Assembly (NCBI GenBank): GCA_017450425.1
Contig: JAFSUV010000045.1
Coordinates: 1 to 13,312, forward strand
From: Kiritimatiellia bacterium
GTDB lineage: Bacteria > Verrucomicrobiota > Kiritimatiellia > RFP12 > UBA3636
Direction: 5' to 3'
DNA length: 13,312 nucleotides
Part shown: positions 1 to 5,978 of the stretch, piece after piece
How the letters are laid out: each line of letters begins with the position of its first letter
Position numbering within the stretch: the stretch's first letter is position 1
The notes under the pieces: model-generated
The model's input: the letters and a program-made list of their open reading frames with translations, nothing else
Told to the model about the DNA's origin: nothing
Databases searched by the model: none
Program-made: the position numbers and the translations under genes

Positions 1-747
1 CTGAAGGCGTCGCGGCTTTTTCCAGGGGCGCTGGCCGCCGATGCCGTCGCGAAGCTTCAAGCCGCCAAAGCGGCCGCGATGGCGAGGCTCGCTGCGCCCA
101 GGGTCGAAAAGTGTCCGATCTGCGGTGGCGCGAAAAAAGTGGCGGTCGCGGCGGAAAAGGCGTCGCGCGCCAAGTCGAACTCCGGCGTGCGCAGGATCGA
201 GGACGAGGCCGTGTCGAAAACGTCCCCGCAAGCGTCCGCGCAATGCCGTTTCTGCCGGGGGCTGGGGCGCCTCGCGCGCGTTCGCGACCGCGAGGCCGTC
301 GCCGAGGACTTGCGCCTTGGCACGGCTGCGTTTTCGCGTCTGGCGGAGGCCGACGGGCGCTGCAAGGCGCTCGGCGTGTGGTGGAATGCGGCCGACGCGG
401 TTGCGCTCAAGGCGGCAAAGGGGTCTTCCGCCAGCCGCGCGGCAAACGACCGTGAAGACGAGTGCCGCAAGTGCGCCGGCATCGGTACGGTGCGCTGCCC
501 CGAGTGCTCGGGCTGGGGGCGTGTGCGCTGCAAGGCCGCAGTCCACGGCGCTGCGGGGCACTCCGGCAATGCGGAAGGAGACTCAACCATCGAGGCTTCG
601 CTCCTCGGGTCTTCCGAAGCCGCTTCGGCGCGGTGCCGGGAATGCGGGGGGAAAGCCTCTGACGCGGGCTTCACGAGTTGCGGCGCGTGCGGCGGGCGCG
701 GTTTTGCGGCCTGCCGGGCGTGCGACGGGTCGGGGCGTTCCCGCTAG
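1..747 (+). CDS. Cysteine-rich protein with DnaJ-type CxxCxG zinc knuckles (5' end missing)
   Basis: The frame is open from the first base, so the N-terminus lies outside the window; 248 residues are visible. Seven CxxCxG(xG) motifs occur, starting near visible residues 38, 82, 155, 166, 212, 227 and 238 (CPICGG, CRFCRGLG, CRKCAGIG, CPECSGWG, CRECGG, CGACGGRG, CRACDGSG). Motifs 3/4 and 6/7 are paired with DnaJ-like spacing. In DnaJ these knuckles bind two zinc ions and contact unfolded protein. No J domain (HPD motif) is visible here, so this is not recognisably DnaJ. The segments between knuckles are Ala/Arg-rich and unremarkable. The stop lies 20 bp before dprA, so the two genes are probably co-transcribed. 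The specific function is unknown; zinc binding is inferred from the motifs. An ATG at 79 exists, but the upstream sequence stays open and alanine-rich, so I treat the gene as truncated by the window edge. Confidence 0.75.
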   Translation: MKASRLFPGALAADAVAKLQAAKAAAMARLAAPRVEKCPICGGAKKVAVAAEKASRAKSNSGVRRIEDEAVSKTSPQASAQCRFCRGLGRLARVRDREAVAEDLRLGTAAFSRLAEADGRCKALGVWWNAADAVALKAAKGSSASRAANDREDECRKCAGIGTVRCPECSGWGRVRCKAAVHGAAGHSGNAEGDSTIEASLLGSSEAASARCRECGGKASDAGFTSCGACGGRGFAACRACDGSGRSR

Positions 748-750
748 GCG

Positions 751-759
751 AAAAGAGGG
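751..759 (+). promoter_or_regulatory. Ribosome binding site fixing the dprA start
   Basis: A purine-rich AAAAGAGGG stretch lies 8 nt before the ATG at 768. It supports that ATG over the in-frame ATG at 678, which would place 30 extra Arg-rich residues inside the previous gene. Confidence 0.6.
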
Positions 760-767
760 CGCGCATC

Positions 768-1925
768 ATGACCGAACACGAGGCGTACATCGCGCTCAAC
801 ATGGTGCCGGCCATGGGCGGCACCACCGCGCGCGCCGGCGTGGAGGCGTTCGGATCGGCTGCGGGGTTCCTCCGTGCCGGCGCAGGTGAAATGGTCGGCG
901 TCGGCGGCATCGGCCGCGTCCGCGCGGGCGCGTTTCGCGAGGCGTTCCAAACCGTCGATCCGGCGGCGGAAATCGCGAAGGCGGAATCGTGTGCGGTGCG
1001 GATAATGACGCCGGACGAAGACGACTGGCCGAAAACGCTCGATTCGATTCCGTCGCCGCCGATCGCGCTGTATGTGGCCGGCTCCGTCGAAGCCCTCCAC
1101 GCTTCGTGCGTGGCGATGGTCGGCACCCGGGGGCCGACGCCGTACGGCCGCGAACAGGCGCGTAATTTTGCGTACCGTCTCGCATCGGCCGGCTGCTGCA
1201 TCGTTTCCGGACTCGCCCGCGGCATCGATACCGAAGCCGCCGAGGGGGCGCTCCTTGCGCGGGGGCGAACCGTCGCCATCGTGGGGTCGGCGCTCGACAG
1301 ACTGTATCCGCCGGAAAACAAGTCCCTCGCACGCCGGATCGTGGCAAGCGGCGGCGCCGTGGTGTCCGAGTATCCGTTCGGTCGCGGTGCCGACAAGCAG
1401 ACGTTCCCCATGCGCAACCGGTTGATTTCCGGCCTTTCGCGCGGCGTCCTGTGTGTCGAAGCCGGGCTTTCTTCCGGCACTCTGATAACGGCAGACCACG
1501 CGCTGGAGCAGGGGCGCCCCGTGATGGCGCTGCCGGGGCGCGTTTCCGACCCCACGGCGCAGGGGTGCCACCGGCTCATAAAAAACGGGGCCCGGCTCGT
1601 GGAGTCGCCCGAAGACGTGCTTGACGAGATTTCCTCCCTGTCGCTGTTTGCCGGTTCGCCGCCGCCCGCTGAATCGGCGCGGCACGATGGCCGCCGCACC
1701 GCGTTCGCCGATCGCGAAAACGTCCCGGAGCCGCAAATGACGCCCGAAGAGCGCAAACTCGTGGCCGCTTTGCGCGATCTCGGCGAAGGCCCGGCCGATC
1801 TTGTCGCTACAAAAGCGGGCATTTCGGCCATGTCGGCCGGCCCGCTTCTCGTGTCGCTCGAAATGAAGTGCATGGTAAGCCGCGCCCCGACCGGGCTCTA
1901 TTCGCTCCGCCGCAGCCGTCCGTAG
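768..1925 (+). CDS. dprA: DNA processing protein DprA/Smf
   Basis: 385 residues. DprA binds incoming single-stranded DNA in the cytoplasm and loads RecA during natural transformation; it is also widespread in bacteria not known to be competent. Residues 1-65 form a helical N-terminal region with HhH-like GVGGIG (45-50). The Rossmann-like DprA core spans about 110-285 and carries VGTRGPTPYG (118-127), SGLARGIDTEAAEGA (147-161), the YPPEN turn (180-184), PMRNRLISGLS (214-224), SSGTLITADHALEQGR (235-250) and LPGR (255-258). A Pro/Arg-rich linker leads to a C-terminal winged-helix segment (about 325-380, from MTPEERKLVAAL). Length and architecture are normal for the family. It follows the cysteine-rich gene by 20 bp. 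The repeat-rich region begins just downstream, so dprA is probably last in its transcript. Confidence 0.97.
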   Translation: MTEHEAYIALNMVPAMGGTTARAGVEAFGSAAGFLRAGAGEMVGVGGIGRVRAGAFREAFQTVDPAAEIAKAESCAVRIMTPDEDDWPKTLDSIPSPPIALYVAGSVEALHASCVAMVGTRGPTPYGREQARNFAYRLASAGCCIVSGLARGIDTEAAEGALLARGRTVAIVGSALDRLYPPENKSLARRIVASGGAVVSEYPFGRGADKQTFPMRNRLISGLSRGVLCVEAGLSSGTLITADHALEQGRPVMALPGRVSDPTAQGCHRLIKNGARLVESPEDVLDEISSLSLFAGSPPPAESARHDGRRTAFADRENVPEPQMTPEERKLVAALRDLGEGPADLVATKAGISAMSAGPLLVSLEMKCMVSRAPTGLYSLRRSRP

Positions 1926-1950
1926 AAAACGGCATTGAGGACGTTTTGTA

Positions 1951-1982
1951 TTGCGGGCGTTTCGTGGAAACGCCCCTACCAG
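1951..1982 (+). repeat. 32-bp palindromic intergenic element, copy 1
   Basis: The element starts TTGCGGG and ends CCCCTACCAG. Inside it, GGGCGTTTC and GAAACGCCC pair as a 9-bp stem around a GTG loop. It matches copy 2 (2010-2041) except for one loop base (T/C). It resembles REP/BIME-type elements in size and structure. Confidence 0.85.
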
Positions 1983-2009
1983 AATGCGGCGCTGCAGGCG
2001 GTTTGTGTT

Positions 2010-2041
2010 TTGCGGGCGTTTCGCGGAAACGCCCCTACCAG
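2010..2041 (+). repeat. 32-bp palindromic intergenic element, copy 2
   Basis: Same 32-bp element as 1951-1982 with loop GCG. Its terminal CCCTACCAG (2033-2041) faces the CTGGTAGGG (2049-2057) of copy 3 across 7 bases, so copies 2 and 3 form a head-to-head pair as in BIMEs. Confidence 0.85.
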
Positions 2042-2048
2042 GGAGTGG

Positions 2049-2080
2049 CTGGTAGGGACGCGCCCACGGCGCGTCCGCGA
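2049..2080 (-). repeat. 32-bp palindromic intergenic element, copy 3, inverted
   Basis: Read on the minus strand this is again 32 bp, with TCGCGG at the start and CCCTACCAG at the end. Its stem is GGACGCGCC/GGCGCGTCC. Relative to copies 1 and 2, all four changed stem positions are matched by a complementary change on the other arm, so pairing is kept while sequence drifts. Confidence 0.85.
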
Positions 2081-2083
2081 TAT

Positions 2084-2216
2084 TTACTGTGCCGGACAGG
2101 GATTATGTTAAGACATTGAACACAAATGAAAACCCTTCGGGCCATTGAAATTTCAATGTCGGCGCCGCCGCCTTCAGATTGTTTCAATGTTGACAATATC
2201 ATGTCCGGCACAATAA
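2084..2216. repeat. Imperfect ~133-bp inverted repeat (foldback, MITE-like)
   Basis: The ends TTACTGTGCCGGACA (2084-2098) and TGTCCGGCACAATAA (2202-2216) are inverse complements with one mismatch. ACATTGAA (2113-2120) faces TTCAATGT (2183-2190). The perfect 16-bp palindrome CATTGAAATTTCAATG sits at 2143-2158. All three pairs share a centre near 2150-2151, so the element folds on itself along its length with gaps. No target-site duplication is obvious. It could be a degenerate miniature transposable element or a transcribed hairpin; no coding content is seen. Confidence 0.7.
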
Positions 2217-2233
2217 GCCGCAGCTGAAATGGT

Positions 2234-2340
2234 TGTGAAAATACGGGTGAAACGGGATGTGAAAAACACGGTTGGAATGGATGTGAAAACACGGTTGGAA
2301 TGGATGTGAAAACACGGTTGGAACGGTTGGGAAATTGAGG
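2234..2340. repeat. Tandem array with 23/24-bp period, about 4.5 copies
   Basis: Units begin TGTGAAAA and continue ACACGGTTGGAATGGA. Starts are at 2234, 2258, 2282 and 2305, with a decayed fifth unit (TGGGAAATTG) from 2328. The sequence just before 2234 (GCTGAAATGGT) resembles the end of another unit. The period is 24, 24, then 23, so the array is not codon-phased and is unlikely to be coding. Confidence 0.85.
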
Positions 2341-2383
2341 GAGGAATTGTTGGGATGTCAATGGATTGTTGGAAAAGCGGGGT

Positions 2384-2415
2384 GCCCTTGTCCCGGAGGG
2401 TTCCGGGACAAAGGC
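2384..2415. repeat. Strong hairpin with 14-bp arms
   Basis: The left arm GCCCTTGTCCCGGA (2384-2397) and right arm TCCGGGACAAAGGC (2402-2415) pair at 13 of 14 positions around the loop GGGT. No T-run follows on either strand, so it is not a textbook terminator. It may be another palindromic repeat family or an RNA structure. Confidence 0.7.
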
Positions 2416-2448
2416 GCCGGGCAAGAAGCGGCATGGATATTGCGCCCG

Positions 2449-2530
2449 GACGAACCTGCAAGTGAATATGACGAACCTGCAAGTGAATATGACGAACCTG
2501 CAAGTCTCACGACGAACCTGCAAGTGATAT
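2449..2530. repeat. Tandem array with 20/21-bp period, four copies
   Basis: GACGAACCTGCAAGT starts at 2449, 2470, 2491 and 2511. The first two copies are followed by GAATAT; the third by CTCAC and the fourth by GATAT. There is no unique spacer between units. The array ends 33 bp before the methyltransferase start codon, so it overlaps the likely promoter or leader of that gene. Confidence 0.9.
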
Positions 2531-2547
2531 GATGTCCCGGCAGATGC

Positions 2548-2553
2548 GGAGGA
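2548..2553 (+). promoter_or_regulatory. Ribosome binding site supporting the GTG start at 2564
   Basis: GGAGGA lies 10 nt before the GTG. The nearby ATGs at 2529, 2532 and 2544 are out of frame, so this site decides in favour of the GTG start. Confidence 0.6.
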
Positions 2554-2563
2554 CTGCGGCAAA

Positions 2564-3256
2564 GTGAACCCGACCGACTGGATAAACAAATACAGCGCAG
2601 GCTATTCGAATTCGTTGAGACGCCAGCGGATTCGGAGGCTTTCGGAGTCGCTTTCAAAATCCGGGGCGCGGGGCATTGCGGTTCTCGATGTCGGCGGGAC
2701 GCTCGCGTACTGGGAAAAATGGGCAGGCGAACTGCCGTCCGGGGCGGTCGGGCGGATCGACGTAGTGAACCTGCCGGTCCAAGTCGGAAAACTGGCCGGG
2801 ACGAGCCGCTCCATTTGCGGCGTCGAAGTGCGCTTCCTTGCCGGAAACATCATCGACGGGCCGTGCGAAGGGATGGCCGCGCGGTACGGCCTCGTGCACT
2901 GCTCCTCCGTGATCGAGCACGTCGGGGACGCCGGGGCGCAGCGCGCATTTGCCGCCGCGATGCGCAGACTCGGCGACAAACTCTGGGTTCAGACTCCGGC
3001 CAAGGAGTTTCCGCTCGAAGCGCATTTCAGGCTTCCGTTTTTCGCGTGGCTGCCTTTGAAGGTCCGGGCGTTCTTCAACTGGCGGTTCCGGCTCGGCGTG
3101 ATGCCGCGCCACCGCGACTGGAAGGAGGCGGTCGAGTTCTGCCGTTCCACCCGGCTTCTCACGCGCGGGGAGTTCGCCGGGCTGTTCCCGGACTGCAGGA
3201 TATGGACTGAAAAGTTCATGCTGCTGCCGAAGTGCCATGTCGCGAGCGATTTGTGA
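2564..3256 (+). CDS. Class I SAM-dependent methyltransferase
   Basis: 230 residues from a GTG start. Motif I is VLDVGGT (40-46), the glycine-rich loop that binds S-adenosylmethionine. The acidic end of strand 2 is DVVNL (66-70). The post-II motif is VHCSSVIEHV (111-120), typical of Methyltransf_11-like proteins, and strand 5 is WVQTPAK (141-147). The C-terminal part is rich in aromatic and basic residues (FFAWLPLKVRAFFNWRF, 159-175) and might bind a membrane or a lipid-linked substrate. The substrate cannot be read from the sequence; relatives act on glycans, lipids, quinones or small metabolites. The protein is presumably cytoplasmic or membrane-peripheral. The gene sits alone between the repeat region and leuC (63 bp downstream), so context gives no pathway. 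Confidence 0.85.
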   Translation: MNPTDWINKYSAGYSNSLRRQRIRRLSESLSKSGARGIAVLDVGGTLAYWEKWAGELPSGAVGRIDVVNLPVQVGKLAGTSRSICGVEVRFLAGNIIDGPCEGMAARYGLVHCSSVIEHVGDAGAQRAFAAAMRRLGDKLWVQTPAKEFPLEAHFRLPFFAWLPLKVRAFFNWRFRLGVMPRHRDWKEAVEFCRSTRLLTRGEFAGLFPDCRIWTEKFMLLPKCHVASDL

Positions 3257-3319
3257 TAGACTTCCGGCCCAAACGCGCCGGCGCGGTTTTCGCGCACAAC
3301 AAGCGGCGCGCGGCCGGAA

Positions 3320-4618
3320 ATGAAACAGACCCTCACCGAAAAAATCCTCGCCCGCGCGGCGGGCAAGCCCACAGTCGTGCCAGGCGAAAACATCTGGGCG
3401 AAAATCAACGTCCTTCTGACCCACGACGTGTGCGGGCCGGGCACGATCGGCGTTTTCAAGCGCGAATTCGGCGAAGACGCGAAGGTCTTCGACCGCGAGG
3501 GCGTCGTCATCATTCCCGACCACTACATTCACACGCGGGACGACAAGGCGCACCGCAACGTGGCCACGCTGATCGACTTCGCGAAGGAGCAGGATCTGCC
3601 GTACTTCTACCCGCCGTGGACGAACCGCTACCGCGGCGTGTGCCACGTGGCGCTGCCGGAGCTGGGGCACGTCCGCCCCGGCGAAACGATCGTGGGAACG
3701 GACTCGCACACCTGCACCCACGGCGCGCTCGGAGCGTTTTCGACCGGCATCGGCAACACGGACGCCGGGTTTGTGATGGGCACGGGAAAGATGCTCGTGA
3801 AGGTTCCGGAAACGATCCGCATCGTCCTCAAGGGCAAAAAGCCCGACTACATCTCCGGCAAGGACGTCATACTGCGCATCATCGGCGATCTCGGCACCGG
3901 CGGCGCCACGTACTGCGCGCTCGAGTTCACGGGGCCGGGCTGCGCCTCGCTTTCGATCGAAGACCGCATGACCATCTGCAACATGGCGGTGGAAGCGGGG
4001 GCGAAAAACGGCATTTTCGAGCCGGACGAAGCGGCCCTCGAATATGTCCGCGCGCGCACGGACAAGCCGTTCGAGCCGCTTTTCGGCGATCCTGACGCCC
4101 CGGTAAAGGGCGAGTACGCCTACGACCTCGGCGAGCTCGTGCCGTGCGTCGCAAAGCCCCACTGCCCGGATCGCTACGCACCTGCGGCCGATTGCGGCGA
4201 CGTGAAGCTCGACCGCGCCTACATCGGCTCCTGCACCGGCGGCAAGATCGAAGACTTCGGCATGGCGGCGCGCGTGCTGAACGGCCGCAAGGTCGCCATC
4301 GACACGTTCCTCGTGCCGGCGACGGCCGAAGTCGCCGAAACGATCCGCACCCGCGAAATCGGCGGCAAGACGTGGGAGCGAATCTTCGCCGAAGCCGGGT
4401 GCATACCGGTCGCCGCGCCGGGCTGCGCGGCGTGCCTCGGCGGCCCGGTCGATACGTTCGGGCGCACGAAGGCGGACGAAGTCGTCATCTCCACGACGAA
4501 CCGCAACTTCATCGGGCGCATGGGCAGCAAGACGGCGCCGATATACCTCGCGTCGCCCTACACGGCGGCCGCTTCCGCCATCGAAGGCAGGATTGCGGAC
4601 CCGCGCCCGTACCTGTAG
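3320..4618 (+). CDS. leuC: 3-isopropylmalate dehydratase large subunit (aconitase family)
   Basis: 432 residues. LeuC with the small subunit LeuD isomerises 2-isopropylmalate to 3-isopropylmalate in leucine synthesis, using a [4Fe-4S] cluster in the cytoplasm. Family marks are GTDSHT (126-131), cluster ligand C305 in GSCTGGK, C369 and C372 in GCAACLGG, and TNRNFIGRMG (393-402). The length fits the shorter LeuC2/homoaconitase-type branch better than the ~466-residue E. coli enzyme. No swivel-domain subunit (leuD) or other leucine gene is visible on either side. Homoaconitase or another aconitase-family dehydratase therefore remains possible, though LeuC is the best name. The ATG at 3320 has only a weak GGAAA upstream, but the product begins at the normal family N-terminus (TLTEKILARAAG). 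Confidence 0.9.
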   Translation: MKQTLTEKILARAAGKPTVVPGENIWAKINVLLTHDVCGPGTIGVFKREFGEDAKVFDREGVVIIPDHYIHTRDDKAHRNVATLIDFAKEQDLPYFYPPWTNRYRGVCHVALPELGHVRPGETIVGTDSHTCTHGALGAFSTGIGNTDAGFVMGTGKMLVKVPETIRIVLKGKKPDYISGKDVILRIIGDLGTGGATYCALEFTGPGCASLSIEDRMTICNMAVEAGAKNGIFEPDEAALEYVRARTDKPFEPLFGDPDAPVKGEYAYDLGELVPCVAKPHCPDRYAPAADCGDVKLDRAYIGSCTGGKIEDFGMAARVLNGRKVAIDTFLVPATAEVAETIRTREIGGKTWERIFAEAGCIPVAAPGCAACLGGPVDTFGRTKADEVVISTTNRNFIGRMGSKTAPIYLASPYTAAASAIEGRIADPRPYL

Positions 4619-4644
4619 CGCGGAAAGGCCGGGAAACAACGCAC

Positions 4645-4660
4645 GGCGCCGGAAGGCGCC
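4645..4660 (+). repeat. Small GC hairpin before the hexokinase start
   Basis: GGCGCC-GGAA-GGCGCC forms a 6-bp all-GC stem capped by a GGAA (GNRA) tetraloop, ending 19 nt before the hexokinase ATG. No T-run follows, so a terminator is unlikely. It may shape the leader or be incidental in GC-rich DNA. Confidence 0.4.
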
Positions 4661-4679
4661 AGTTTGGGAACAAAACGCC

Positions 4680-5978
4680 ATGGACAAACGCATCTCCAGT
4701 TTTTTCGCGAAGCACGGGTTTTCCGAAACGCCCGACGCCGACGCGCTCCTCGCGGAGTTCGACCGCCAGATGGACGCCGGGCTGGCCGCGCGGCCTTCGT
4801 CCCTCGCGATGCTGCCGTCGTTTATCGACCCTTCGCGCGAAGTCCCGGTGGAGCGGCCGGTGATCGTGCTCGACGCCGGCGGCACGAACCTCAGGGTCGC
4901 CGCGGTGTGGTTCGACAAAAGCGGCAAAGCGCGCATCGAAGACTTCCGGAAGTACAAGATGCCCGGCACGGAAGGCTGCGCGGTGTCGGCCCGCGATTTC
5001 TTCGACGCCTTCGCCGACTTCCTCGTGCCGGTCTGCCGCAAGGCGCAGAGCGTGGGGTTCTGCTTCTCGTATCCGACGGAAATCTTCCCCGACCTCGACG
5101 GAAAGCTGCTGCGCTGGAGCAAGCAAATCGACGCTCCGGAAGTGGTCGGGCGCAAGGTCGGGAGCGGCGTTGCGGCGGCGCTTGCGGCGAAGACGGGGTG
5201 CAGCCTCGCGGTGAAGGTGCTCAACGACACGACGGCGACGCTGCTTGCCGGGAAAACCGCCGGTTTGGCGCGCAGATACTCGTCGTACGTCGGCTTCATC
5301 CTCGGCACCGGCACGAACATCGCGTACATCGAGAGAAACGAGCGCGTCGGAAAAGCCTCCGGCCTCGCTCCGGCGGGCTCGACGATCATCAATGTCGAGA
5401 GCGGCGGCTTCGCCTCGGCGCCGCGCTCGGACTTCGACCGCGCTGCGGTGGCGAAGCTCAAAAACCCCGACGAAGGACTCTTCGAGAAGATGATTTCCGG
5501 CGCCTACATGGGCAGCGTCGGGCTTGAAGTGCTCAAGACGGCCGCGGCGGAAGGCCTCTTTTCGCCCGCAGCGGCGGCGCGTTTCGCCGCCATGGAAACG
5601 CTGTCCACCAAGGAGTTCGACGATTTCACGGCCAATCCTTTCGCCGCCGACAACGCCCTCGCGGCGCTCCGGCTGGCCGACGAAGACCTCCGCACCGCGA
5701 TGGCGCTCGGCGAGCCGCTCTTCCGCAGGGCGGCGGCCCTCACCGCCGTAAACATCTCCAGCGCGGTTTTGAGGACGGGCGAAGGGCGCGACCCGCTGCA
5801 CCCCGTGTGCGTGACGATCGACGGCTCGACGTACTACAAGACGCGCTCGGCGATGTTCAAAAGCCGGGTCGAAGAGGGGCTGCGCGACATCCTCGCGCCG
5901 CGCGGCGTCTTCTTCGACACCGTCTGCGTGGAGGACGCGCCGCTCGTGGGCTCGGCCGTGGCCGGACTTGTCGCCTAA
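4680..5978 (+). CDS. Eukaryotic-type hexokinase
   Basis: 432 residues, slightly shorter than yeast hexokinases. It phosphorylates glucose or related hexoses with ATP to the 6-phosphate in the cytoplasm. It belongs to the PF00349/PF03727 hexokinase family rather than bacterial Glk or ROK: phosphate-1 motif LDAGGTNLR (64-72), sugar-site FSYPTE (129-134), phosphate-2 LNDTTATL (181-188) with catalytic base D183, GTGTN (209-213), NVESGGF (238-244), KMISGAYMGSVGLEVL (270-285), and the adenosine motif TIDGSTYYK (379-387). The C-terminal EDAPLVGSAVAGL is also typical. The ATG at 4680 was chosen because an upstream in-frame start (4593) would overlap leuC and add an Arg-rich tail, while TTTGGGAA precedes 4680. 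The last 4 bases overlap the convergent rlmN stop. Such enzymes occur in a minority of bacteria. Confidence 0.93.
   Translation: MDKRISSFFAKHGFSETPDADALLAEFDRQMDAGLAARPSSLAMLPSFIDPSREVPVERPVIVLDAGGTNLRVAAVWFDKSGKARIEDFRKYKMPGTEGCAVSARDFFDAFADFLVPVCRKAQSVGFCFSYPTEIFPDLDGKLLRWSKQIDAPEVVGRKVGSGVAAALAAKTGCSLAVKVLNDTTATLLAGKTAGLARRYSSYVGFILGTGTNIAYIERNERVGKASGLAPAGSTIINVESGGFASAPRSDFDRAAVAKLKNPDEGLFEKMISGAYMGSVGLEVLKTAAAEGLFSPAAAARFAAMETLSTKEFDDFTANPFAADNALAALRLADEDLRTAMALGEPLFRRAAALTAVNISSAVLRTGEGRDPLHPVCVTIDGSTYYKTRSAMFKSRVEEGLRDILAPRGVFFDTVCVEDAPLVGSAVAGLVA

Larger units (their letters stand above)
1926..2563. other. 638-bp gene-free region composed of repeats
   Basis: No convincing gene lies here. 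The frames that stay open translate the tandem repeats into repetitive peptides such as DEPASEY and lack family features. From left to right it holds three hairpin elements (1951-2080), an imperfect foldback (2084-2216), a 23/24-bp tandem array (2234-2340), a 14-bp-arm hairpin (2384-2415) and a 20/21-bp tandem array (2449-2530). Base composition from about 2081 is clearly more A+T-rich than the neighbouring genes. No DnaA-box cluster, tRNA-like end or transposase remnant was seen. Confidence 0.8.

Noticed and set aside
2449..2530. CRISPR array
   Set aside because: Units are contiguous 20/21-bp repeats with no unique spacers, and no cas genes are present.
2335..2532. Small plus-strand gene with DEPASEY repeats
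   Set aside because: It has a TTG start, no ribosome site, includes the hairpin at 2384-2415, and the repeated peptide comes only from the 21-bp array.
2035..2589. Possible minus-strand gene across the repeat region
   Set aside because: Its product is a translation of the tandem repeats (CRFVIFT, SHPFQPCF repeats) and changes frame with the 23/24-bp period; no ribosome site or family match.
3270..3295. Terminator between the methyltransferase and leuC genes
   Set aside because: CGCGCCGGCGCG followed by GTTTTC is a zero-loop palindrome with a very short usable stem and an interrupted T-run.
2654..5461. Very long open frame on the minus strand (935 codons)
   Set aside because: It runs antisense through the methyltransferase, leuC and hexokinase genes, is Arg/Ala-rich without any motif, and exists because GC-rich codons rarely give stops on the opposite strand.
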